From the NCBI GenBank assembly GCA_947179155.2, contig OX359264.1:7455501-7519500 (forward strand): DNA of 64,000 nucleotides, in the 5' to 3' direction. Shown piece by piece: positions 13,580 through 25,366 of the stretch (position 1 is the stretch's first letter; each line of letters begins with the position of its first letter). The position numbers were made by a program, and so were the translations under genes. The notes below the pieces were generated by a model. That model did no database searches and was not told the origin of the DNA. It worked only from the letters and a program-made list of their open reading frames with translations. The stretch comes from Hedera helix (taxonomy: Eukaryota; Streptophyta; Magnoliopsida; Apiales; Araliaceae).

Positions 13580-13843
13580 ATGATCCAAGCCGGTGCATTT
13601 AATAAAAAATTCAGAAACAACGTAATGAACGAAATAAGAAATTGTTTGAAGAAATCCCCCTCGACATTTACCCACGTGATTGAGATCATGAAATTTCTAA
13701 AACCCAATAACCCAACTCATGATCTCAAAATTAACACAATATTTGAAGTAAAGGATGAATTTAAAAAGCAGCTTACAGATTCTATAAACCCATCAAGTTT
13801 TAAAGCGAAGAAGCCTAAACTCATTCTCAGTCTCCTAATCTAA
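13580..13843 (+). other. Unassigned 87-codon open frame inside RBL intron 1
   Basis: An open frame on the strand opposite the rhomboid gene, within its 1.3-kb first intron. It starts MIQAGAFNKKFRNNVMNEI and is Lys/Asn-rich. The surrounding base composition is slightly less AT-biased than the rest of the intron. I do not recognise a family. It may be chance or a captured gene fragment; nothing supports expression. Confidence 0.2.
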
Positions 13844-14677
13844 TTATTAAGCCCAAAACATGCAAATTGAAATAAATGAATAGTAGGGGAAAAAAAAAGA
13901 TGATGCGCATAAGAATACATTGGAATTGTAACTAAATAGCGTATCACACACTCCATTTATTAATCAAATCCACCCCAACTTGAAAAACAGAAATGGAGAC
14001 ATAGACATGTGTTAACAACAAAAATATTTTTCCTAAAATCTCTAATATTTAGATGAAGAAAGTCGCACAAATTTGTGACACCCACAAACCCAAACTAATG
14101 TGAAAAACTGAAAATCAAATCAAATCAAACTCAAGAAATCGAAGAACAAATAACACAAAGCATTTAATCAGAACCATAGAAATCTTACGCAGAAGAAGAG
14201 GAACCAAAAAGGGGGTTCTCCTTGAGAGGTTGAAATGACAATCTTCCAAGAAATTTAGCCACACAATTCCCTTTAGACCCAGAATTGTTCTTTGGGCAAT
14301 CATTAACGAACACGATTACCAAGAACATAGCAACATTGACCACCACTATCAAAGGGACCAACCATGAACTCCATTGTTGAGTCTCTGTGGAATCTACATG
14401 ATACCCAGAAGAGTAATAGGCTGGTGGGTAGCTGTCATTTCCTCTGTTCTTCGTCCCTTCCCTGCTCTCTGGATCTCTATTCGCCATTTTTTCTTTCTCT
14501 TTGATTTTATCTGCTCTAAACAAATCTGGGCGTAATTGTGCATATTTGTATACTAGTGGAGAAGTAACTAGGAAGGGAATTAGTGGAGTTTTCCACAGAA
14601 TGCAAGTACTGTTGTTAGAGGGAGAAAGGCTCTAGAGAGAGATTTCACTAGAGATTTCATCTACGATGATATGCTTA

Positions 14678-15117
14678 GGTCATGTTCGGGAATGATTTTT
14701 TTTTTTGACTTAAAGTTAAAATTTTAGTAGATTTATAAGTTAAAATTTTAATAGATTTATAAGTAAAAGTGTTCGGGAGTATTTTTACTTATAAGTCGGG
14801 AATTATAAGTAATAGTTGTGGATGTGTTCGGGTAATAATGACTTATAAGTTAAGTAAAATGTAAAGATTACTAAAATGTCCTTTAGTAAGAAGAAGAGAA
14901 AAAAAACAAGGAGGGGCAATTTTGTCATTTCATAACAGTTGATCGACTTAAAAAAATGACTTATAAGTCATTTTTTTTAAGTCACAAATAATTGCTTTTT
15001 TTTTTTGACTTTTTTTTCGACTTATAAGTCAAAAAAAAAGCTGCAAACGAACAGGATTATGGACTTACTGACTTATAAGTTCGTTGACCGACTTATAAGT
15101 CGCTAACGAATAGGCCC
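14678..15117. mobile_element. Tourist/PIF-Harbinger-like MITE, 440 bp
   Basis: The left end GGTCATGTTCGG and the reverse complement of the right end GGGCCTATTCGT match at most positions. Both sides are flanked by TTA (14675-14677 and 15118-15120), the target duplication typical of PIF/Harbinger elements. The interior is full of short palindromic 'gacttataagtc' phrases and T runs and has no coding capacity. It sits just upstream of the rhomboid exon 1. Confidence 0.7.
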
Positions 15118-15600
15118 TTAGTACGATAGCTTTCTTTTTCATGTTTCGAGGCCTACATAAAGACTGATTGCAGGGGGATCGGTTTTTGGTACAAGAAGTT
15201 GTGAACCGGCCAATTTTTTTATTGTATTATTTTTAAAATATTTATAATATTTATCTTGATAAAAAAAATTTACAAAATTTAATAATTTAGATATAATTTA
15301 AATGTATATAAATAAAAGTTTTGTACAGATTATATAATACTGTTATTTATACGTATTCAAATTATATTTAAATTACTAAATTTTATAAGAAAAAATTATC
15401 AAAATAAATATTATAAATATTTTATGAGTCAAAAAAAATAAAAAATTGGACCGGTCAGTTCCGATCCCAAACATAAATTATACCGTCACTTGTAATGCTT
15501 TTAAATTTTTATGTTTTGCCTAATTTACCATTTAATATACATGCAACTGTGCAAGTTAAACATAATTCTTTTCCCTTTTGAAATAATCTCATATTAATAC
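15118..15600. other. AT-rich spacer between the MITE and the gypsy element
   Basis: About 480 bases. It holds a rough inverted repeat: 'ccggccaattttttt' near 15206 answers 'aaaaaattggaccggtc' near 15440, with 'atttataatatttat' and its complement between them. This hints at another small foldback element, but no clean ends were identified. Confidence 0.4.
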
Positions 15601-18209
15601 TGTAAGACCCTGAATTTTAATAAATATATTTTAAAAAAATTTCTTAATTTATTCTTAATAGTAAGGTGTTAAATTAATAAAAATTAAAGTTAAGTATATT
15701 ATGTGCAAAAAAATTATGTCGCACAATATTCGATTGGTCGGAGAATATTCGTTTTGTCGATGAATATTCGTTATGTCGAGTAATATTCGTTCTATCAGGA
15801 AATATTCGTACGACAGCTCCGAAATATTCAGTTATGGGTGGACCCCAAAATAAAATATTGTCGGATGTAGAAAATGATAGCACTGGCTTTTCTAAATAAA
15901 AATGGTCAACGGTATTAGCACTTTTAACTGTTAAAATACCTAGTGATAAAATTATGGTAACATATGGTATTTTACTGTAGCACACAATATTTTACTGTAG
16001 CACATGATATTGCATAACATCATACGGTATTGCATAATATTTAAATTATTGAACTGATAAAGTGTCTATTGCACAGTATTTCATCAATAATTGTCATTAC
16101 ACAACATTTTACATTATTGAACCAATAATTGTCATTACACGTCATTTTACATTATTGAATCAATAATTGTCATTACCCAATATTTTATATTATTAATTGC
16201 ACAGTGTTCCATATTATTGAATCAATAATTGTTATAATGCACAGCATCTTGCATTATTGGACCAATAATTGTTACAGTACTAGTCACGGATATTAAACAG
16301 TTAGACAGATTTATTATTTGAAAAACACTGTATGTTTAATAATTGAAATATTAAATCAATAAAATCATATAAAAGTGTGTTGCACGCGTAAGTGTGTAAC
16401 GCGCGTAAGTGTGTTACACGCGTAAGTGTATAATGCGCGTAAGTGTGTTACGCGCGCGTAATTGTGTAACACACGTAAATGTATAACGCGTGTAAATGTG
16501 TAACACACGTAAATGTGTAACGTGTGTAAATGTGTAACACGTGTAGGCGTAAAACGCGTGTTAGTCAACGAATGATGCAGATTAAAGTGTGAAACGTGTA
16601 TTGGTTGATTAATGGTTCAAATTAAAAGATGAGATTAAAAAGTGTAACGTGTGTGAAAAAATTGGTTAGGCTCTGACTATAAATAGGGGGCTTAGCATAA
16701 AGAGTTTCATACATTCCTCACTTAATCTTCTTTCCACTCACTAGATATTTCTCAGTATAAGTGTCTCTCTGAGTGCATTAAAACTATCTTAAGCATTGAA
16801 AATCTGGAAGGGTACGAGTATTGTTCAAGTTAATCAACCTCATAAAAGCTGTATTTAGTCACGAGATAAGATAAGGGATATCATTTTCTATCAAACTCTT
16901 AAATTTATTATGGTAAGGGATATCATTTTCTTTCAAACTCTTAAATTTATTACGGTAAGGAGTATCATTCTTTTTATCATCATAAAGGGATATCAATTTC
17001 TTTCTTACTTGTAAGGGATACCATATTTTTCATCTTCTATCACTTAAACTTACTACGGTAAGAAAGTATCTCATTTGTACATCTAATATTATTAAACGGT
17101 AAAAATTCTTGAATTAATAATTCATTAATATTTCCTTAATAGTTTGCACTTCATCTAATACCCTTTGACAAAAATATTCCTATTAAATTTCCATCATCAT
17201 ATTTGAATTGTGAAGTTATGGACCTTGAACTTTTGAACTGTGGACATTTATTTGAACTGTAAATATTTTAGACTAATTCTTTGTACCATAAATATTACCG
17301 TTGAACTTCTTCCCTGTGGATCTTGGACATTACTACTGGACTTGGAAACCTTTTCCTATACATCATGTTGACAATTTGGACATTATTTGAATCTAGACAA
17401 AGTAAAATTTGCTAACTCCTAATGTTATTGTTTATCATATTTCTTCTGTTCATTATTTATATCTCTGTTATTATTTCAATCATCAAGTATCAGGTTGTTC
17501 TGAATATCTGTGGTCTGCGGTACAGATGATAAGTTAAAGGTAATATATGATAAAGGCGATATAATTGTTGGGTGTCTTTGGTCGAATAACAGGGACACGT
17601 GATGAATATTCTCTTTGGCCGGGGGCAAAGAAGAACTGTTGTTTGGCATAATCATGGCCAGTGGTATTTCAGATGATAAAAGTTGATGTTGATTTTCTTA
17701 AAAAGAGACGCTAGTAGATATCATAATCTACTTGATTCTCTTAGTGGTGGTTATTTCACTGCAGTTGAACTTTGTTTAAGAATTTAACTGCTATTTTTAT
17801 TTTAAATCTTACTGTTTACATTACTCTATTAACACTCAACTGCAGCTATGGATTTAAAACTTGTTGTCTATTATATTCGATTAAGAACTCAATTGTTGAA
17901 GGCAAAAAATAATTTATTTTTCATTATCTTTATCATGATATTCCTTATTGGGCTATTTGAGCTCATCCTTTTCCTTTTTGTTCAATTGTTAATAAATGAG
18001 AGCGTAGCTGGGACTAACAGGGAGAAAAGGGGAATGAAGTAGCGATCCAAGATAGTTATTATAGTAATGTTCACTATATTGTAGAATTATAATAATCGTG
18101 AAGACTTAGTTGTGTATTATTGGGTAATGTACAGTGTATTGTAATAATTTTGTTGTAATCTTTTGACGACTCAAATTGGGTGGTATGGGTCCGATTTGGG
18201 GGCGTCACA
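15601..18209 (+). repeat. 5' LTR of the gypsy element (2609 bp)
   Basis: It starts TGTAAGACC and ends GTCACA, followed directly by the PBS. A TATA-like box 'ctataaatag' lies near 16677. U3 contains the minisatellite described separately; further down are several 'ggtaaggg/agtatcattt' phrases. The first ~1.59 kb is repeated at 22855-24298 with visible point differences. An open frame near 17848-18042 is within LTR sequence and has no protein resemblance. Confidence 0.9.
16372..16560. repeat. 17-18-bp minisatellite in the 5' LTR
   Basis: About ten copies of a unit like 'gtgtaacgcgcgtaaat', alternating cgcg and acac versions. The corresponding place in the 3' LTR (about 23608-23660) has only about three copies, so copy number changed after insertion or was lost in one LTR. 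A minus-strand open frame here is only repeat translation. Confidence 0.85.
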
Positions 18210-18211
18210 GT

Positions 18212-18223
18212 TGGTATCAGAGC
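18212..18223 (+). other. Primer binding site of the gypsy element
   Basis: TGGTATCAGAGC, two bases after the LTR end, is the usual initiator tRNA-Met complementary PBS of plant gypsy and copia elements. Confidence 0.85.
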
Positions 18224-18393
18224 TTAGGGATATGATCTTGCATGAAGATCTGGGATTAGAACTAGGAGGGGAGAGATGATTATAATCATTCGCTAGTTGG
18301 CTTGAATGAAGCGACAAAAAATGACAAGTCTGTTTGTTTAAACTAACCTTTATTTTGTGACCATATTTTAGAATGACATCTGAAAACTAAGGG

Positions 18394-19500
18394 ATGAATT
18401 ATGCCGCAGAAAATCAGGAGGCTACAAATAATCCTCCTGCAGCTTCAAAAAATAACGCAGGAGGCCATGTGAATTATGATAGTTTCCTTAGAAACTTTAT
18501 GCAATTCACAAAAAATCAAGCGAGGGGAACTTCCACCGGTGGAAATGCTGGTAATTTACGGATGGTCACTACGAAGCAGTTTAAGGAGTTGGGATTACTT
18601 GGATTTTTTGGGAAACCGGACCCACTTAAGGCAGATGCATAGTTGAAGCAGATGACAAAGATATTTGATGTTCTGTGCTGCACTAATGATCAAAAGGTCC
18701 CATTTTTTACCTTCATGCTAAGAGAAGAAGTAGACCATTGGTGGGGATCGATAAAACGTACCCATCATTTAGCACTTGAGATGTCCTAGACGAAGTTTCA
18801 AGATTTGTTTAATGAAAAGTATTTTCCAGAAAAGTGTCCACTATATGAAATAGGTGGAATTTATTAAACTAGAATAAGGGAACATGAATGTTTCTCAATA
18901 CGAAGCCAAGTTTGCGGAGTTATCCCGATTAGTGCCTTATTTGGTGGACAATGAAGCCCGAATGGCTCGCATGTTCTTACGAGGTTTAAGACCCAAAATT
19001 CGTAGACACTTCATCTCTCACAAACTTTGTCTATATTCGGATGTGGTGGATAGGGCTCAAAGGGTCGAACAAGAAGATGAAATATTGCAACCAAGAGCCA
19101 ATGACCAACCAAGAGGAAGAAATAACGAAAATAATTATCGGAACGAGAATCATAAATGTGACAATCACCATTTCAAAAATAGTAACCACTTCAGTGGTAA
19201 TTCCGGTCCAGATAATAGAAGGGAAGAAACAAGTGGGAATAATTTCAAGAGAAAGAGATCCGGAAAGGCATCAGCACCGATAATACTTTCAAGGGGAGGA
19301 GATTGACCACTCGTAAAATGCTACTGGTGTGGTCAGGAGGGTCACATTTGCCCAAACTATACTCAGTAATACAAGTCTTGTTATAATTGTAGAAAATAAG
19401 GTCATATTGCTCGATTTTGTCCTGTCACAAAATCAAGTCCAGCAACAATGATGACTCCAAAGGCTAGCACGGTCAAGGAAAAATCTGTAGTCAGGGGAGA
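18394..19500 (+). pseudogene. gag remnant of the gypsy element
   Basis: The region opens with MNYAAENQEATNN and holds FKELGLLGFFGKPDP before a TAG. After a frame-broken stretch it continues with NVSQYEAKFAELSRL and RGLRPKIRRHF, typical gag capsid positions. Near 19315-19420 two zinc knuckles can be read (CYWCGQEGHICP and CYNCRK.GHIARFCP), the second with a stop inside. Stops and shifts make it non-functional. Confidence 0.85.
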
Positions 19501-19542
19501 GCTTTTGTTATAACGTTTCAAAAGACATGGAATCTGAATAAG

Positions 19543-22500
19543 GTGATAACTGGTAAGCTATTCATAAACTCTTGTGAAGTGTATGCCCTATTAGATACTG
19601 GTTCTACCCACTCTTTTATCTCACCTGCATGTGCTCAACGTTTAAATTTGATTCCTGAAAATTTAGACTTTGACTTATGTGTTGAAACTCCATTAGGAAA
19701 AATAGCCGTTACATCTACTGTATATAAATCTTGTTTGGTTCAAATCAATAACCTTACCCTACCCGTTGACCATATCTCTTTGAAAATACACGAGTTTGAT
19801 GTGATTTTAAGAATTGATTGGTTGACTACCCATCATGCTAAAATTGATTGCTTCCATAAGCTCATTAGTTTTCATATTCCTGACCAACCTATCATGCAAA
19901 TTCAAGTAACCAAACTTTTGAAATCTATAACCGTTATTTCTAGCTATAAAGTCATTTGTTTATTAAAAAACAAATGTCAAGCCTTCCTAGCCCATATCAC
20001 TGATCTAAATAAAAACTCGATAAACTTGAACAATATTCCTATTGTTAATTAATTCCCTGATGTATTTCCTGAAGAACTTTCTGGCCTACCCCCAGACCAC
20101 GAAATTGAATTCTCTATTGACCTTGAACCCGATACTAAACCTATTTCTAAAGTCCCATACAGAATGACTCATATAGAACTTTAAGAGTTGAAAGTCCAAC
20201 TTAAGGAACTCCTAGATACCGGTTTCATACGACCAAGTACATCACCTTGGGGTGTCCCTGTTCTATTTGTAAACAAGAAGTATGGGAGTATGAGATTGTG
20301 CATTGACTATCGAAAGTTTAATCATGTTACCATCAAGAATAGGTATTCGTTATCTCGAATTGATGACTTGTTTGATCAATTACAAGATGTTCAGTATTTT
20401 TTAAAGATCGATCTCCGATCTGGTTATCATTAGTTGAAGGTTAAAGCTGATGATATTCCAAAGACTACCTTTATAACTTGTTATGGGCATTACGAGTTCT
20501 TAGTCATGCATTTTGGACTAACTAATGATCCTGCGGCCTTCATGGACATAATGAACCGAATATTCAAAGAGTATTTGGATCATTTTGTGGTTGTATTTAT
20601 AGATGACATCTTCATATACTCCGAGAGTCGCGAGGATCATGAACGTCATTTGAGATTGATACTCCAAAAGTTATGTGAAAATAAGTTATATGCTAAGCTG
20701 AAGAAATGCGAGTTCTGGCTTAAGGAAGTAACATTCCTTGGGCATGTGATTTCTAAGCAAGGAATATCGGTTGATCCTGCAAAAATTGAAGCAATTTTAA
20801 ATTGGGAGCAACCTAAGATAGTAACCGAAGTACGAAGATTTCTGGGTCTAACTGATTATTATTAGAGATTTATAGAAGGTTCTTCTCGAATTTTCACTCC
20901 ACTAACTCAGCTGACTCGGAAAAACACAAAATTCAAATGGAGTAAGGAATGCGAGAAAAACTTTCAAGAACTCAAAATAAGACTCGTTTAAGCCCCTGTT
21001 CTGACTATACCATCAGGATCATGAAGATTTGTTATCTACAACGATGCTTCAGGTAGTGGTCTAGGATGCGTTCTTATGCAACACAGAAAAGTTATAGCTT
21101 AAAGATTATGAGAAAAATTACCCTACTCGTAATCTAGAGTTAGCAACAGTTATTTTCACATTGAAGATCTGAAAACATTATTTGTACAGAGAAAAGGTGG
21201 AGATATTAACAGATCATAAAAGTCTCAAGTATTTCTTCAACCAGAAGGAACTCAACATGTGACAGCGACGTTGACTTGAGCTTTTAAAGGATTATGACCA
21301 CACCATCCAGTATCACCCAGGAAAGGCGAACGTGGTAGTTGATGTATTGAGTAGAAGATCATATGCGAGTACGAAAGTAATACTAACAACATAAAGATGC
21401 ATTTGGTACGATTTACAAAAGAAGGAGATAGAGCTAAAGTCACCAAAGACCCAGATGAGGATCACGCACGTACGAGTAGAACCGAATTTAATCGATAAAG
21501 TCAAAACTGGTCAAGCTACTGATCCAGAACTGATGAATATGATGAGGAAAGTACGAGAAGGTGCTATTCCAGAAACAAGAATCGATGAGAAAGGGATACT
21601 TTGAGTCAACTCTCGACTTTGTGTTCCTAACGACCCTGAATTGAAATATAAAATATGACGGAGGCACACAATACGCCATTTGCAATTCATCTTGGAAGTA
21701 GCAAAATGTATCGTGACCTTTGACATATATTTTAGTGGAGTAATATAAAGAAGGAGATCGCTGAGTTTGTCTCAAGGTGTTTGACGTGTTAACGTGACAA
21801 GGCTGAGCATCGAGTGCCTAAGGGTCTATTGCAACCACTTGAGATTCTCGAATAGAAGTGGAAACACATCAATATGGATTTTGTGATGGGTATTCCCAAA
21901 GTTTCTCAAGGCTTGGATGCGATTTAGGTCATTGTAGATAGATTGACCAAGTCCGCTCATTTCTTGCCTATACGAGAAAACTATTCACTTAAGCGTCTAG
22001 CTAATATGTACATAAGTGAGATTGTGAGAATGCTTGACATGCTAGTATCCATAGTTTCTAATTGAGACCCTAGATTCACTTCACGATTTTGGATCAGTTT
22101 ATAAAAAACTATGGGCACCGAACTATGATTTAGTTATGTTTATCGTCCCCAAATAGATGGACAATCGAAAAGGACAATTCAGACTCTTGAAGATTTATTG
22201 AGGCTTTGTATGGACGAAAGTGTCGCTCTCCAGTATGTTAGAATGAGGTGGGAGAAGTAAAATTGTTGGGACCTGAGCTAGTGCGCATGAAAACAGAAAA
22301 AATCCAAATGATCAGACGACAAATACAAGCTGCACAAGAACGACAAAAGAGTTATGCTGATCTTCATCAAAAGGACGAAAGTTTCAACGTTGAAAATCAT
22401 GTATTCTTACATGTTTCTCCATGGAAAGGAATTACAAGGTTTGGAAAGAGAGGAAAGCTCAATCCTCGATTTATTGGCCCATTTGAAATCCTTGACCAAA

Positions 22501-22730
22501 TAGGAATTGTGGCCTACAGACTAGCTCTACCACCAAACATGTCCCGCATTCATAACGTTTTTCACATATCTATGTTACGTAAATATATGAAGGACCCAAA
22601 TCACATTATTGAGTTGGAGCCAGATGAGATAGCGAAAGATTTAATGTATGAGGAAGTACCTGTCAAGATTTTGGATAGGAAAGAGCATATCTTACTCTCA
22701 AAAATTATACCTCAAGTCAAGATTTTATAA
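19543..22730 (+). pseudogene. pol remnant of the gypsy element (protease, RT, RNase H, integrase)
   Basis: Protease: LLDTGSTHSFIS near 19591. Reverse transcriptase: TGFIRPSTSPWGVPVLF near 20217, DLRSGYH followed by a stop at about 20433, and the catalytic FIDDIFIYS near 20600. RNase H remnants lie at about 20870-21300. The integrase region (about 21480-22230) has many stops; parts around MDFVMGIPK and VDRLTKSAHFLP are readable. The C-terminal domain is open at 22248-22730 (NPRFIGPFEIL, SRIHNVFHISML). Each domain is recognisable but none is linked to the next by a continuous frame. Confidence 0.88.
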
Positions 22731-22842
22731 AAAAATCAAGATATTGAGAAAATGACCTAGGAGTTAGAATTTGAAATGAGAGCTAAGTATCATGATCTCT
22801 TTGAAATGTCAGATACGTAAATTTTGGGGACAAAATTTCATT

Positions 22843-22854
22843 AGGAGGGGAGGA
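22843..22854 (+). other. Polypurine tract before the 3' LTR
   Basis: AGGAGGGGAGGA directly precedes the 3' LTR start, the expected position for plus-strand priming. Confidence 0.8.
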
Positions 22855-24298
22855 TATAAGACCCCGAATTTTAATAAATGGATTTCAAAATTTTCTCATA
22901 ATTATGCTTAACAATAAGGTATTAAATTAATAAAAATTAAAGTTAAGAATGTTATGTGCAAAAATTTTATGTCGGACAATATTTGATGGGTCGGTGAATA
23001 TTCGTTCTGTCGAGGAATATTCGTTCTGTCGGGAAATATTCGTACGTCGGCGCCGAAATATTTAGTTATGGGTAGACCCCACAACAAAATATTATCGGAT
23101 GTAGAAAACGATAGTAGTTGTCTTTCTAAATAAAAATGGTCAACAGTATTATCACTTTTAACTGTTAAAATACCCAATGATAAAAGTATGGTAACATATG
23201 ATATTTTACTGTAGCACACGGTATTTTACAGTAGCACATGGTATTGTATAGCAGCACACGATATTACACAATATTTAAATTATTGAACTGATAAAGTGTC
23301 TATTGTATAATATTTCATCAATAATTATCATTACATAACATTTTACATTATTGAACCAATATTTGTCATTACATATCATTTTACATTATTGAATCAATAA
23401 TTGTCATTACCCAATATTTTACATTATTAATTGCATAGTGTTCCATATTATTGAATCAATAATTGTTATAATGCACGACATCTTGAATTATTGGTCCAAT
23501 AATTATTATAGTAGTAGTCACGGATATTAAACAGTTAGGCAGATTTATTATTTAAAAAATACTATATGTTTAATAATTGAGATATTAAATTAATAAAATA
23601 ATATAAAAGTGTGTAACGCCGTAAGTGTGTAACGCGCGTAAATGTGTAACACGTGTAGGCGTGAAAAGCGTGTTAGTCAATGAACGGTGCAAATTAAAGT
23701 GTAAAACGTGTATTGGTTGATGAATGGTTCAGAATAAAAGATGAGATTAAAATGTGTAACGTGTTTGTGAAAAAATTGGTTAGGCTCTGACTATAAATAG
23801 ATGGCTTAACATAAGGAGTTTCATACATTTCTCACTCAATCTTCTTTCTACTCTCTAGATATTTCTTAGTATAAGTGTCTTTCCGAGTGTATTAAAACTA
23901 TCTTAAGCGTTGAAGATCTGGAAGGGTATGAGTATTGTTCAAGTTGATCAACCTCATTAAAACTGTATTTAGTCACGAGATAAGATAAGAGATATCGTTT
24001 TCTTTCAAACTCTTAAATTTATTACGGTAAGTGATATCATTTTCTTTCAAACTCTTAAATTTATTATGGCAAGAGGTATCATTCTTTTTATCATTATAAA
24101 GGAATATCATTTTCTTTCTTTCTTGTAAAGGATACCATCTTTTTCATCTTCTATAACTTAAACTTACTACGGTAAGAAAGTATCTCATTTGTACATCTAA
24201 TATTATCAAACGATAAAAATTCTTGAATTAATAATTCATTAATATTCTCTTAATAGTTTGCACTTTATCTAATACCTATTGACAAGAACATTTCTATT
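22855..24298 (+). repeat. Truncated 3' LTR of the gypsy element
   Basis: It begins TATAAGACCCC (the TG start is mutated to TA) and follows the 5' LTR in order to about 24298. There the match to 17187 stops and unrelated sequence begins. About 1 kb of the LTR 3' part, including its CA end, is missing. Confidence 0.85.
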
Positions 24299-25366
24299 GT
24301 TTATGTACTCTCGACTATGAAAGGCCGGCCCTGTCATGAGTTGACCCACGCGTTTTATTCGTTTATGCACGTCACAAGGCATGATACTGAAAGAGAGAGT
24401 TCTGAAATAGCTGTCTCACGTTTTAGTGTTGGAATGGGAAAGGTGGCCAGAGCATATAAGTTAAGAAGTTCATAATTTAATTAATTCAAATAAACAACAT
24501 CATTATGTTTTTGTCGAGCCATCATTTTAAACACATTCTTCACTTTTGGTATGCTTTTCTTTTTACAAATTACGCCTATGTTACCTTTGAATTATGGGGA
24601 AATGAAATTATATTTATGTTACGTTTAAATTAGAGAAATAGAATAAATGAAGAAATAAAAAATAAAAATGAAATAGAGGGTAAAATAATTTATTTTATTC
24701 TAGTTAAAATCAGTCATTTCATACTTTCCTCTAAGGAATAAAATTCATAAATTTAGAAGGAATAAGAATGATTCATTTCATTCCAATAGAGCAACAAAAT
24801 ACAATTTTTTTCACTTCATAAGAATAAATCATTATATTCCTACTTTTATTCCTTCAGTTCAAACGTAACATTAATGAAAGGGCAAAAAATGTTCTTGATT
24901 AGAGATTTTACACTAATAGTGATAGTTGATAGTGCTATTCCAAAAGGTAAATTGTTTGTTTTCATTTTTCTTCATATTATAATTTATTTTTATTTTTTTG
25001 TCTAAATGCTCATATGGCAATACCTTCTTATATTGATCTCATATTTATCCTGAAAAACAAATTGCTAATCCAAATTATTATTTTTTTGCCAATATGAAAC
25101 CCGGGCAGGAAAGGTTCTTCATGCAATGCATTCTACTCTAGCTTCTTGCAAGGAAATCAGGATATGCATAAAAAGTCTGCACTATTGGGTTTCTGCACCT
25201 ATTTATGTCACCAAATTAACCAAAGTAAAAGACGTTTTGAGGTTCTAAGAAACCTCATCAATGCTGATAACACTAGTCACTGGGTAACTCAATAAGACAT
25301 TGCATGGTTTGAGCCTAGTAACATCAAGGATCAGTAAGTTTAATAAAACCTAATATAAAATAGAGA
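24299..25366. other. Spacer between the gypsy element and the RPL24 pseudogene
   Basis: About 1.07 kb with no gene recognised. It contains the 254-bp MITE at 24617-24870. A GC-richer piece at 24320-24450 adjoins the point where the 3' LTR is cut off. Confidence 0.5.
24617..24870. mobile_element. Small MITE with TTA target duplication (254 bp)
   Basis: Left end TGTTACGTTTAAATT and reverse-complemented right end TGTTACGTTTGAACT form a terminal inverted repeat. TTA flanks both sides (24614-24616, 24871-24873). The interior is AT-rich with 'ggaataa..cattccta' phrases and no coding. The TTA duplication points to the PIF/Harbinger group. Confidence 0.65.

Larger units (their letters stand above)
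12002..14487 (-). pseudogene. Rhomboid-like intramembrane protease (RBL1/RBL2 type), truncated, last exon missing
   Basis: Three exons read on the minus strand: 14487-14189, 12854-12691 and 12165-12002, giving 209 codons in frame. Exon 1 begins MANRDPESREG and holds the first membrane span (SSWLVPLIVVVNVAMFLVI) and FLGRLSFQPLKENPLFG. Exon 2 has LEKLGALEWNKVV and WLHAGAIHLLANMLSL. Exon 3 has the nucleophile motif SVGASGALFGLLG and TNWTIYANK. Rhomboids cut transmembrane substrates with a Ser-His dyad. The catalytic His lies in a later helix (HVDNFAH in relatives). No exon encoding it was found, and a STOP1-like pseudogene occupies the downstream space. The exon 2 acceptor reads AC instead of AG, although the frame fits exactly there. 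Both defects point to a dead or truncated gene. Family length is about 390 residues from memory. Confidence 0.85.
15601..24298 (+). mobile_element. Decayed Ty3/gypsy LTR retrotransposon with truncated 3' LTR
   Basis: Full 5' LTR at 15601-18209, PBS, gag and pol remnants, PPT, and the first ~1.44 kb of a 3' LTR (22855-24298). The domain order gag, zinc knuckle, protease, RT, RNase H, integrase is the Ty3/gypsy order. The tRNA-Met type PBS, large LTRs and the end of the integrase (HNVFHISMLRKY) suggest the Del/Tekay group of chromoviruses; this is from memory. The coding region is interrupted by many stops. Several can be explained by C-to-T changes (CAG/CGA to TAG/TGA), as expected for methylated silenced DNA. 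Because the 3' LTR is cut short, no target duplication can be compared. Confidence 0.9.

Noticed and set aside
16365..16568. Minus-strand Thr/Leu/His repeat protein
   Set aside because: Translation of the LTR minisatellite, not a gene. CRISPR was also considered and rejected: units are contiguous with no unique spacers.
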